A stretch of DNA of 33,513 bases from Chloroflexota bacterium (GTDB taxonomy: Bacteria > Chloroflexota > UBA11872 > VXOZ01): contig JAJEAH010000004.1 in the NCBI GenBank assembly GCA_022824225.1, positions 1 to 33,513 of the forward strand, read 5' to 3'. Below the pieces are notes generated by a model. The model did not search any database and was not told where the DNA came from. It worked only from the letters and a program-made list of their open reading frames with translations. Shown here piece by piece: positions 26,841-33,513 of this stretch (positions are counted from its first letter, which is position 1; every line of letters begins with the position of its first letter). Position numbers and translations under genes: made by a program.

Positions 26841-27551
26841 TCAAAGGTCTCCTCCCAGGTAGAGCCGGGCGATTTCCTTGTTTGCCAGCAGCGCGCTGCT
26901 GGCGTCCGTATAGCGGTTCTCCCCGTCGGCCAGCACGTAGCCGCGCCGGGCGTGTTCCAGCGCCATGCGCGCGTTTTGCTCCACCATGAGCACGGCAATG
27001 CCCTGGGCGTTCACGTGGGCAATCCGCTTGAAGACCGTCTCCACGAACACGGGGGCCAGACCCGCCGTCGGCTCGTCCAGCATCAGAAGTTGCGGCTTCA
27101 ACATGAGCGCCCGGGCCATGGCGACCATCTGGCGCTGGCCGCCGCTCAACGCCGACACTTTCGTGCCCCGGCGGTCCTTGAGATCGGGAAACAGGTCGTA
27201 GACCATCGCCGACTGGGCCGCGATCGTGTCGGAGCGCAGAAACGCGCCCATGGCCAGGTTCTCCTGCACCGTCAGGCTCAGGAACGTGTTATCCGCCTGG
27301 GGCACGTAGCTCAAGCCTTGGCCGACGATGGCATGGGGCGGCTGTCCCGTGATGTCGGCGCCCCGGAACGTGACCGTGCCCGCGGTGGGCGTGAGCAAGC
27401 CGAAGATGGTCTTCATGAGGGTGGACTTGCCGCAGCCGTTGGGACCGATGATGGCCACCACTTCGCCCGCTCCCACGCTCAGGGAAACGCCGTGCAGGAT
27501 TTCCAGGTCGCCGTAGCCGGAGACGATGCCGGCTGCTTCCAACACGTTCAC
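26841..27551 (-). CDS. livF: Branched-chain amino acid ABC transporter ATPase LivF
   Basis: This 236-residue ATPase subunit has Walker A GPNGCGKST, signature LSGGQRQMVAMARAL, Walker B LLMLDEPTAGL and the following EQNARMAL H-loop region, where histidine is replaced as usual in LivF (VEQN). Length and the YVPQADNTF Q-loop stretch also fit LivF. The GTG start at 27551 overlaps the livG TGA by four bases (GTGA), so translation is coupled. Confidence 0.95.
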   Translation of the reverse strand: MNVLEAAGIVSGYGDLEILHGVSLSVGAGEVVAIIGPNGCGKSTLMKTIFGLLTPTAGTVTFRGADITGQPPHAIVGQGLSYVPQADNTFLSLTVQENLAMGAFLRSDTIAAQSAMVYDLFPDLKDRRGTKVSALSGGQRQMVAMARALMLKPQLLMLDEPTAGLAPVFVETVFKRIAHVNAQGIAVLMVEQNARMALEHARRGYVLADGENRYTDASSALLANKEIARLYLGGDL

Positions 27552-28384
27552 CGGTTCTGGCCTCCCAGGTACGCTGCCAGCACCTGCTCGTTCTGCTGGA
27601 TTTCAGCGGGTGTGCCCTCCGCCAGCTTCTCGCCGTTGCTCATCACGATCACGGGATCGCATATGCCCATCACCACCGCCATATTGTGCTCGATGAGCAG
27701 GACCGTAATGCCCCGTTCGCTGACCAGCCGCTCGATTTGCCGCATGAGGCTGTTCAAGAGCGATGGATTCACGCCCGCGCCCGGTTCATCCAGCATGATG
27801 AGGCGCGGGTCCGTCATCATGGCGCGGGCAAGCTCCAGCAGCTTCTTCTGGCCGGTGGAGAGATTGGCCGCATATTCGTCCCGCAGGTGGGCCAGACTCA
27901 CGAACTCCAACACGTCCAGCGCCTTGGCGTAGGCAGCGCGCTCTTGCTTGCGAATCTGCCACGGCACGAACCAGGCCGCGCCCAGGCGTTCGCCCACCTG
28001 GCCGGTGGGCACGAGCAGGAGGTTCTCCAGCACCGTCATCTGCTTGAGTTCCTTGGGCACTTGAAAGGTGCGGCAGAGACCGCGGCGGAAGACCCGGTGC
28101 GGCGGCAGGCCGTCGATGCGCGTGCCCTGGAAGATGATGCGGCCGGTGTCCGGCGGGTGGAATCCGGAGATGAGGTTGAATAGGGTGGTCTTGCCCGCGC
28201 CATTGGGCCCGATGAGGCCCGTGATGGCGCCCGGGCGCACCTGCAGCGAGCAGTTGTGCACCGCGTATAGGCCGCCGAACGTCTTGGTGACGTTCGCAAT
28301 TTCCAGCAACGGCTGTGGGGTCTCACCGGCCACGGTCCGCTTCCACCTTGGCTTGCCGCGCACGGGCGCCGGCCTGTTTGACAT
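27548..28384 (-). CDS. livG: Branched-chain amino acid ABC transporter ATPase LivG
   Basis: This 278-residue ATPase subunit has Walker A GPNGAGKTT, the LivG-type FHPPDTGRIIFQG, signature LSTGQKKLLELARAM and Walker B LIMLDEPGAGVNP, with IEHNM at the H-loop. The first 25 residues are basic and Pro-rich; the ATG at 28384 is kept, with GAGG close before it. It is the first gene of the livG-F-H-M group. TATTAT lies about 20 bases upstream and could be a -10, which would leave a very short leader. No periplasmic binding-protein gene is adjacent on either side. Confidence 0.93.
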   Translation of the reverse strand: MSNRPAPVRGKPRWKRTVAGETPQPLLEIANVTKTFGGLYAVHNCSLQVRPGAITGLIGPNGAGKTTLFNLISGFHPPDTGRIIFQGTRIDGLPPHRVFRRGLCRTFQVPKELKQMTVLENLLLVPTGQVGERLGAAWFVPWQIRKQERAAYAKALDVLEFVSLAHLRDEYAANLSTGQKKLLELARAMMTDPRLIMLDEPGAGVNPSLLNSLMRQIERLVSERGITVLLIEHNMAVVMGICDPVIVMSNGEKLAEGTPAEIQQNEQVLAAYLGGQNR

Positions 28385-28776
28385 GCGCCTCTATAATACT
28401 GCACTGGCGCACCGTCCGGGCAGGTGGGGTGGTGAGTGGGTTCTGGGTTAAAGGGTCCGGGCGCTGCCACGCGTGCCAGCGGTGCTGCGACGGGGCTCAG
28501 CACGGATGGAAAGAGCAGGCGTCGTTGTGAGTCGCGTGCCCCGGGCTTGAGCACGTTTCTGGACTCTCCTGGAACTTCCCACGTGCTGCGACGGACTTGA
28601 CACGGGCTTGTCGCAGTGCCGAAGCGCAAACGGACGATGTGCCACGGAGATAGGCAGCATCAGCACAAGCGGCGCAGCAGATTCCAGACATTTGGCCTGG
28701 GCACGAGTGGATTTCGGGCAAGCTATGATAGGTGGAAGATACCGCAGACACTGAGCACCAAGAGGAGTATTGCCCG
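28385..28776. other. Divergent intergenic region, livG to the RraA-like gene
   Basis: No gene was seen. Two hairpins are visible: GTGCTG...CAGCAC (28482-28503) and CTGCGAC...GTCGCAG (28586-28616). Both are variants of the local repeat core (GGGCTTGTCGCAG). The ribosome site of the RraA-like gene (AGAGGAG, 28761-28767) closes the region. Confidence 0.5.
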
Positions 28777-29448
28777 ATGTCAACCGGTTCCCCCAGTGAT
28801 CCGTTTCTCGACCGCCTGCAGCACGTCTACGTGGCCGTGGTTTCCGACGCGCTGGACGCCCTGGGCCTGCGGCACCAGGTGATGGCGCCCCGGATGCGGC
28901 CGCTCTACCCGGAGGCGCGCATCGTGGGGCGCGCACACCCCATTCACTTCCGGCCGGCGGAGCGCGTGCCCTCGCAGGCGGAGTACCACGCTATGGAGAT
29001 CGAAGCCATGGACAGCCTGCGGCCCGGTGAAGTGTACGTCGCCGCGCTGGACGATGCGCCGCCGTGCGCCCTGTGGGGCGAGTTGTTTTCCACCTGCGCC
29101 CAGGCGCGGGGCGCGACGGGCGCGGTGATCGACGGTCCCGTGCGCGATAGCGGCATGATCATCGCCAAGCCGTATCCGGTTTTCGCCGCGGCCTTCTGCG
29201 CCGCCGACGCCGCGGGCCGCGCCGAGGCCATCGCCCACAACGTGCCCATCACGTGCGGCGGCGTGCTGGTGCACCCCGGTGACTACATCTTGGCGGAATA
29301 TGACGGCGTGGTGGTCATCCCCCAGCGGCATATCGAAGAGGTGCTGCAACCGGCGGAAGCCAAGGTGCGGGGCGAGAACACCGTCCGCGCCGAACTCGCC
29401 GCCGGGGAGGCCATGCGCGCGGTCTTCAGCCGCCACGGCATTCTGTAG
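28777..29448 (+). CDS. RraA-like protein / HMG-type aldolase family
   Basis: A 223-residue member of the RraA family. Relatives include 4-hydroxy-4-methyl-2-oxoglutarate aldolases, oxaloacetate decarboxylases and the E. coli RNase E regulator. Features are VSDALDALG near the N terminus, WGELFSTCAQARGATGAVIDG followed by PVRD (the Asp and Arg that hold the metal and oxoacid in the aldolases), and a C-terminal DGVVVIPQRHIEEVL. The start is fixed by AGAGGAG nine bases before the ATG. In a neighbourhood of transport and oxoacid genes a catabolic aldolase or decarboxylase is more likely than RNase E control, but the substrate is unknown. Confidence 0.88.
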   Translation: MSTGSPSDPFLDRLQHVYVAVVSDALDALGLRHQVMAPRMRPLYPEARIVGRAHPIHFRPAERVPSQAEYHAMEIEAMDSLRPGEVYVAALDDAPPCALWGELFSTCAQARGATGAVIDGPVRDSGMIIAKPYPVFAAAFCAADAAGRAEAIAHNVPITCGGVLVHPGDYILAEYDGVVVIPQRHIEEVLQPAEAKVRGENTVRAELAAGEAMRAVFSRHGIL

Positions 29449-29488
29449 ACCCGGCGTACCCCCCAAATGGTGCCGCCTTGAAGCCTGC

Positions 29489-29580
29489 GCCTGAGCCGTT
29501 TGCCCTTCGACTCAGCTCAGGGCGAACGGCTCAGGCACGAGACCGTCGGTTTTGGGTCATCTACGCGCCGTTTGCGCTTC
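29489..29580. repeat. Long inverted repeat with conserved 3' arm, copy 1
   Basis: GCCTGAGCCGTTTGCCCT (29489-29506) pairs with AGGGCGAACGGCTCAGGC (29519-29536), an 18-base stem with one wobble. Next comes an arm reading GAGACCGTCGGTTTTGGGTC then ATCTACGC. The same stem and arm recur at 33219 and 33427. Confidence 0.8.
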
Positions 29581-29590
29581 GACAGAGCCT

Positions 29591-29642
29591 GTGCTGAGCT
29601 TGCCTGCCCTGAGCCTGTCGCAGGACCGAAGTGGCTCAGCAC
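29591..29642. repeat. Perfect 9-bp inverted repeat enclosing a core variant
   Basis: GTGCTGAGC (29591-29599) pairs with GCTCAGCAC (29634-29642). The interior contains CCTG-tcg-CAGG and a CCCTGAGCCTGTCG core. It sits between the convergent RraA-like and ComA genes and may serve as a two-way terminator. No gene was found in 29643-29870. Confidence 0.6.
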
Positions 29643-29870
29643 GAACGAATAGAACTGAAGCCATCCACTTAAGCGCAACACCATTGCCTCGCCGCGCTGG
29701 GCGCCGCACGTGGCGGCGGCAGCACATGGCGTTGCCAACCCCCGCAGCCCCATGCGAGCCGAAAGAGAATAGGACGCCGCCCATGCGCGAGCGGCGTCCC
29801 GATAGCCGTTGAAGAGAATGCTGGTGCAGACGTCTATGCAGACGCCTGTGAAGATGCCGGCGGTTGGCGG

Positions 29871-30680
29871 CTAGTCCTGGGGCCAGGTGCCGGCCAGCGC
29901 GCGCTTCAGCGTATCGCCGCGCATGCCGCAGCGCAGCGCTTCCAGCGCCAGGATGTCGTCCGGAGGGATATTGCCCAGGTTGACGTTCGGCCCAAACTCG
30001 AGGATGAGCCACTGCTGCTGGTTCTTGATGGGGGCTTCCCAGATGAGGTCGTCCACGTTGTTGATTCCGCCCAGGATTTCCGCCACCATGTCGGACTGCA
30101 CGTCGCCGCCGGCATCGAAGATGCCGACGCCGTGGCCGGACTCCCGCGCTTCCACAATCACCTTGTGCGCGCCTTCCGCCAGGTCGCTGGCGATCTGTTC
30201 GTGCATGGTGGTGGTCTCGATCGCGTCTTTCGGGTCTTTCTTGCCCACCTCGGTGAGCACCTTGAAGCCGGCGTCCTTGGCGCGCCTTATGATGTCGCTG
30301 CGGGTGGCCGCGTCCATCTCGATGGTGCCGTCGGAGACCTCGATGGTGCTGAAGCCCAGTTCCTTGGCGCGGGCAACGTAGGCCGGCAGCTTGCCCTGGG
30401 CCACCGCCGCTTCCAGAAACGTGCCGCCGGGATAGATGTCCACACCGGCCGCCTCGACCAGCGCGATCTTTTCGCGGAGCACCGCTTCATCGTAGAACGC
30501 CGACGTGCCGAACGTGAGCTTGAGCGAATCGATCACATGATTCGCCATGCGCATCAAATCGGTCGTGGCGTGCAGGCCGAGCCCCTTATCCAGCACCATG
30601 GTGTAGCCCGTGGCGCGCGGTTTGTCCTGGACCCGGCTGCGCACCGGCGGATCGACAATTCCTTCCCAAGCCTGTGGCAT
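29871..30680 (-). CDS. comA: ComA-type phosphosulfolactate synthase
   Basis: This family adds sulfite to phosphoenolpyruvate to make (2R)-phospho-3-sulfolactate, the first step to coenzyme M in methanogens and to sulfolactate in Bacillus spores. The 269-residue protein has the family pattern KPRATGYTMVLDKGLG (20-35). It continues with LKLTFGTSAFY, DIYPGGTFLE, FSTIEVSDGTIEM, VLTEVGKKD and WLILEFGPNVNLGNIP, all placed as in a TIM-barrel ComA. The ATG at 30680 has GAGAGGAAAG before it; the longer open frame upstream is atypical. It follows the HprK-like gene by 177 bases on the same strand. comB and comC homologues were not recognised nearby. Plant HSA32 proteins share this fold, so the activity is probable rather than proven. 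Confidence 0.88.
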   Translation of the reverse strand: MPQAWEGIVDPPVRSRVQDKPRATGYTMVLDKGLGLHATTDLMRMANHVIDSLKLTFGTSAFYDEAVLREKIALVEAAGVDIYPGGTFLEAAVAQGKLPAYVARAKELGFSTIEVSDGTIEMDAATRSDIIRRAKDAGFKVLTEVGKKDPKDAIETTTMHEQIASDLAEGAHKVIVEARESGHGVGIFDAGGDVQSDMVAEILGGINNVDDLIWEAPIKNQQQWLILEFGPNVNLGNIPPDDILALEALRCGMRGDTLKRALAGTWPQD

Positions 30681-30857
30681 GTGCTTTCCTCTCTCTTGCG
30701 TTGTGAATGCGTTGTGCTCTTGGCTGTACGTTCGGATTAAGTGCGGCGGGCAACCTACCCGCGCGGGTCGGCGCAATAGAATCCCGCTGTTATTGGATTC
30801 CCAGTGGCGAGCCGCGCGTCCGGGTTGCGCAGCGCCGCGCCGCCACAACGCTGCGTT

Positions 30858-31898
30858 CTAGAGCCCTTCCATGCAGTTGTGGGTGCCCGCCAGGATGTCC
30901 TTGGCGCGGAGGATGATGTCGCCGTGCTCGTGCACCAGGCGGCGCATGCCGTCCCAGCGTTTGGCGGCGATGTCCGGGGCGTCGGCGCCCGGCAGCGGGA
31001 TGCGGTCGTAGAGCAGGGCCGAGCCGCCAATCTTCTCGGACGCGTTGTCATAGAGCAGCTTCACCATCTTCGGCCCGGGCGCCACGTCGGAAACCACCGC
31101 GGCCTCCCGGCCTGATTCGATCTTGGGGAAGAGCAATGAGAGCCTGGGGTTGACGATTTCGTCGGCCTCCGGGGCCACCGGCGCCAGGTCCACGGCCAGT
31201 TTGTGCGCCCAGACGTTCTCCACGGCGGGCAGGTCCAGGCCCAGCCGTTCCGCCACGTCGGGAAAATCGTGGACGAAATTCCCCTGGCGGATATTGTCCA
31301 CCAACGAACCCTTGTGGAAGACCACGTCGTCGCCGCGAAACTCCAGGTGGGTCATTTCGGTGCTGTACACCTGGTAGCCGCGCCGCAGCCCTTCCAGCAG
31401 GAAGACCGTCTTGCCCGCGCCCGCGCCGCCCACCACCAGCATGAGTTCATTGCGGTCGGGGAGGTACATGGCGGAGGCGTGGAAGCTGAAGATGCCGTAG
31501 CGCCGCTCCAGCAACGCTAAGGCAAAGCGGAAGAACAGGCCCAAGTTGCCGAAGAGCGAACAGCGCCGGTCTGAGCACGCCGCCTCCAGCGCGCTGAAGT
31601 CCGCCGCGGCAAAGACCTCGTCCGTGCCAAGCCGGACGGACGGCGGCGCCCCGGGCAGGTCCAAGATGTACATGCGCCCGTCCAGGGGCTCGGCAAACGG
31701 GACTTCGGGCACGGCCAGCACGTTGGTAACCAGCGACTGGATGACGGTGCGGCTGGTGAAGAACTCCGGGTTGCTGATCAGCGCGGCGTTATTGGAGATC
31801 AACCCGAACCGCGCCCGGAGGATACCCACGGCCCGCCGGGCCATGCCGCCGTTCACGGGTCCGGTCGCAGTTGTTTCGGGCAGGCGCTCTACAGCCAT
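30858..31898 (-). CDS. HprK-like P-loop protein
   Basis: A 346-residue protein whose middle resembles the catalytic domain of HPr kinase/phosphorylase. SFHASAM (138-144) corresponds to the SIHG strand, the P-loop GGAGAGKT (157-164) is followed by a helix and RRGYQVYSTEMTHLEF (172-187). In HprK the last stretch carries an Asp-Asp pair (VADD) needed for metal and catalysis; here it reads S-T-E. The first 120 residues and the C-terminal 100 residues match nothing I recognise. The start at 31898 lacks a clear ribosome site; ATG at 31844 is an alternative. No HPr is nearby. Upstream of comA on one strand, it may regulate or act on the sulfolactate pathway; that is inference. Confidence 0.7.
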   Translation of the reverse strand: MAVERLPETTATGPVNGGMARRAVGILRARFGLISNNAALISNPEFFTSRTVIQSLVTNVLAVPEVPFAEPLDGRMYILDLPGAPPSVRLGTDEVFAAADFSALEAACSDRRCSLFGNLGLFFRFALALLERRYGIFSFHASAMYLPDRNELMLVVGGAGAGKTVFLLEGLRRGYQVYSTEMTHLEFRGDDVVFHKGSLVDNIRQGNFVHDFPDVAERLGLDLPAVENVWAHKLAVDLAPVAPEADEIVNPRLSLLFPKIESGREAAVVSDVAPGPKMVKLLYDNASEKIGGSALLYDRIPLPGADAPDIAAKRWDGMRRLVHEHGDIILRAKDILAGTHNCMEGL

Positions 31899-32188
31899 GG
31901 CGCGAGTGTTCTGTCGCGGTGAAGAAGTGCGCTTGGTAACGGGGTTGTTGCTGCTTCACTCTAGCACGGCGCCAGGCCGCGTTCAAGATGGCGGCGGTTG
32001 ACTGCCGGCGGAGGCGGAGAGTGGTATTGATTGCTGTCGATTCACCCACGGCGCGCGCGGCAGCCCGGCAGGCGCCGGACCCCACCCCGGGCCTATGCGC
32101 GAGACCGCCCGCGCGCCGCCGGCCCCGGGTCTTCGGGCGAATGCCGCCAATCTTTGTCAAATAGTCTCGTACTCCTGTAGGTACGTAC
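31899..32188. other. Divergent upstream region, HprK-like gene to the RRM gene
   Basis: No gene is supported. Sequence from 32025 to 32130 is GC-rich and without clear repeats. Promoters for the HprK-like gene must lie here but no good hexamers stand out. Confidence 0.4.
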
Positions 32189-32216
32189 TTGCAAAACCCA
32201 CGGAAAGTGGTAGAGT
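32189..32216 (+). promoter_or_regulatory. Candidate promoter for the RRM gene
   Basis: TTGCAA (32189-32194), 16-base spacer, TAGAGT (32211-32216), with TGG directly before the -10 making it an extended type. It matches the TGG-TATGAT form of the parA promoter. It would give a leader of about 365 bases. Confidence 0.4.
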
Positions 32217-32219
32217 AGA

Positions 32220-32586
32220 TGGAGTATGTCTTAGGCCTGGTATGGATTCGGTGCTAATGTGAACGCGAAGAGGATGTGTCTGCGGCGGCGTGCGCGCTTT
32301 GCCCAGGTCCGGTCTTTCGTATATGACAAAGTGTCCGCTACCCTTTCCAGGCGTGTTGTGGGAAAGGAGAAGGGGATAGCGTAGTAGGCTTTTAGCGCAG
32401 CGCTGGGAGCGTCTAGCGGCTACCCACTACCGTGTGGTGGTCTTTTCACTCCGGAGCGGAGCGCACCAGCAACGCCGTGCAGGATACGAGGCGCACATGG
32501 TGCGTCGCGGCATTTTAGTTGAAACCACGAGATGGGGGCTGTCGGCCGGCGGCGTCAGGCGGCAGTCTGAGAAAAAGGAATAGGCT
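32220..32586 (+). promoter_or_regulatory. Long structured leader of the RRM gene
   Basis: A gene-free stretch with several strong local hairpins: CCTTTCC...GGAAAGG (32342-32367), a GTGGTGG hairpin followed by TCTTTTC (about 32433-32456), and GCGCAC-atg-GTGCGT (32491-32505). The ribosome site AAGGAA lies near 32576. Long leaders occur on cold-regulated RNA-binding protein genes in cyanobacteria; a similar role is only a suggestion. Confidence 0.4.
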
Positions 32587-32880
32587 GTGAATATCTACGT
32601 AGGGAATCTTCCCTATTCGACGACCGATGAGGACCTCCGAGAGTTGTTCGGCCAGTATGGCGAGGTCGCCTCGGCTTCCGTGATCATGGACCGCGACACC
32701 GGCCGCTCGCGCGGCTTCGGCTTCGTGGAGATGCCGTCGCAGGCAGAGGCAGAGGCCGCCATTAGCGCGCTCAACCAGAAGTCGTTTGGCGAACCGGGCC
32801 GCGAGCGCGCCCTTAACGTCAATCAGGCTCGTCCGCGCGGCGAACGCCGCCCGCGCGAGTACACGCCGCGATCCTGGTAG
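32587..32880 (+). CDS. RNA-binding protein with one RRM domain
   Basis: A 97-residue single-RRM protein. RNP2 is IYVGNL (3-8) and RNP1 is RGFGFVEM (42-49), with the aromatic residues that stack on RNA bases. The tail NQARPRGERRPREYTPRSW is short, basic and Arg-rich. This is the type of small glycine- or arginine-tailed Rbp found in cyanobacteria and other bacteria, often linked to cold or RNA chaperone functions. The start is a GTG at 32587 with AAAAAGGAA upstream; no ATG fits. It stands alone with its own leader and terminator. Confidence 0.95.
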   Translation: MNIYVGNLPYSTTDEDLRELFGQYGEVASASVIMDRDTGRSRGFGFVEMPSQAEAEAAISALNQKSFGEPGRERALNVNQARPRGERRPREYTPRSW

Positions 32881-32992
32881 GTCGCGCCGCGTTCGCCGCC
32901 GGGTGAGCCCGCAAGGCTCGCGTAGCGGCGCAACGAACCAGACCGACAAGTACAGAACGATAAGCCGCCTGCCGATGAGGGGCTGGGGAAAT

Positions 32993-33022
32993 GCGGGTGT
33001 TACAGCCCGCGTTTTCTTTTTT
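32993..33022 (+). terminator. Intrinsic terminator after the RRM gene
   Basis: GCGGG (32993-32997), eight-base loop, CCCGC (33006-33010), then GTTTTCTTTTTT. It lies 112 bases past the stop codon and is the clearest rho-independent terminator in the window. Confidence 0.8.
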
Positions 33023-33115
33023 GTTGCGCGGGCCCCCCAATGGTGTCGCGCGGCTTCCCCCCATGGTGTCGCATTGAGGGCCGGGCCTGAGCCGTTTTGA
33101 AGACTGTGCCGTTCT

Positions 33116-33218
33116 AGTGCCTGTGCCTGCGCCGCTCTAGTGCCTGTGCCTGCGCCGTTCTAGTGCCAGCACCTGAGCCCTTCTAATGCCCGCGCCTGAT
33201 CCGTTCTAAAGCCCGCGC
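33116..33218 (+). repeat. 23-bp minisatellite, first block
   Basis: Units of 23 bp similar to GCCTGTGCCTGCGCCGTTCT plus AGT run in tandem up to the inverted repeat at 33219, with at least four full units. The unit's end (CTGATCCGTTC) grades into the left arm of that inverted repeat, so the array was seeded from it or the reverse. Confidence 0.8.
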
Positions 33219-33303
33219 GCCTGATCCGTTCGCCCTGAGCCAAGTCGAAGGGTGAATGGATCAGGCACAAGCGCGAGATCGTCGATTTTGAGCCATCTAC
33301 GCC
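33219..33303. repeat. Long inverted repeat with conserved 3' arm, copy 2
   Basis: GCCTGATCCGTTCGCCCT (33219-33236) pairs with AGGGTGAATGGATCAGGC (33249-33266), with two wobble-type differences. The 3' arm is GCGAGATCGTCGATTTTGAG then CCATCTACGCC. The loop contains GAGCCAAGTCGA, a core variant. Confidence 0.85.
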
Positions 33304-33332
33304 CCGCTTGCGCCTGTGCTGAGCCTGCCCAC

Positions 33333-33426
33333 ACCTGCGCCGTTCTAGTGCCCGCGCCTGCGCCGTTCTAATGCCCGCGCCTGCGCCCCTCTAGAGCCTG
33401 CGCCTGATCCGTACTAATGCCCGCGC
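33333..33426 (+). repeat. 23-bp minisatellite, second block
   Basis: Four or so further 23-bp units (GCCCGCGCCTGCGCCGTTCT plus AAT type) again run into an inverted repeat at 33427. Together with the preceding block this makes two composite minisatellite-plus-palindrome copies in a row. Confidence 0.8.
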
Positions 33427-33513
33427 GCCTGATCCGTTCGCCCTGAGCCAAGTCGAAGGGTGAACGGATCAGGCGCAGGCGCGAGACCATCGCTTCTGAA
33501 CCTTCTACGCACC
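33427..33513. repeat. Long inverted repeat with conserved 3' arm, copy 3 (reaches window end)
   Basis: GCCTGATCCGTTCGCCCT (33427-33444) pairs with AGGGTGAACGGATCAGGC (33457-33474), one wobble-type difference. The 3' arm GCGAGACCATCGCTTCTGAA then CCTTCTACGC is the most diverged of the three copies. Confidence 0.85.

Noticed and set aside
28777-29448. RNase E regulator assignment for the RraA-like gene
   Set aside because: The family name comes from E. coli RraA, but most relatives are metal-dependent aldolases or decarboxylases. The conserved Asp and Arg and the neighbourhood do not support RNase E control.

Overview
The window is a GC-rich bacterial chromosome segment. Long conserved genes are separated by intergenic gaps full of short tandem and inverted repeats. 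Divergent FtsZ, ParA, SMC and PASTA proteins, LivFGHM/RraA-type catabolic genes and repeats built on a TTCGACAAGCTCAGGGCGAA core together suggest Chloroflexota, perhaps a marine or sponge-associated lineage. This is an inference from gene content and style; no rRNA is present to confirm it. No tRNA, rRNA, CRISPR array, transposase or phage gene was found.

Layout. 1-340: tandem repeats. 448-1701: an ABC-2 permease. 1778-4475 (minus): a GT-C/DUF2142-like membrane protein followed by an unrecognised membrane protein, one base apart. 4602-6575 (minus): mnmG. 6922-7560 (minus): thiE. 7818-9813 (plus): parA overlapping ftsZ. 10053-12195 (minus): a SAM methyltransferase and a D-2-hydroxyacid dehydrogenase. 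12196-13787: a gene-free gap with a 33-bp minisatellite. 13788-16745 (plus): fabF, accB (biotin carrier) and bioY (biotin uptake). 17157-23760 (plus): acpP, a short-chain dehydrogenase, rnc, smc and a membrane-anchored PASTA protein in close succession. 23767-24520: three successive tandem arrays. 24660-28384 (minus): livG-livF-livH-livM without a binding protein. 28777-29448 (plus): an RraA-like protein. 29871-31898 (minus): an HprK-like P-loop protein followed by a ComA-type phosphosulfolactate synthase. 32587-32880 (plus): an RRM RNA-binding protein with a long leader and a good terminator. 33100-33513: a 23-bp minisatellite interleaved with long inverted repeats.

The genes form three functional themes. 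The first is envelope and lipid synthesis: fabF, accB, acpP and an SDR, with bioY supplying the biotin that AccB carries. The second is chromosome and division functions: parA-ftsZ, and rnc-smc-PASTA. The third is uptake and central carbon or sulfonate chemistry: the Liv transporter, the RraA-like protein and the ComA/HprK-like pair. The most unusual observations are the ComA/HprK-like pair, whose HprK acidic motif is altered, and the repeat family. In that family one hairpin core appears in arrays of five different periods, with a compensatory base change in the stem.
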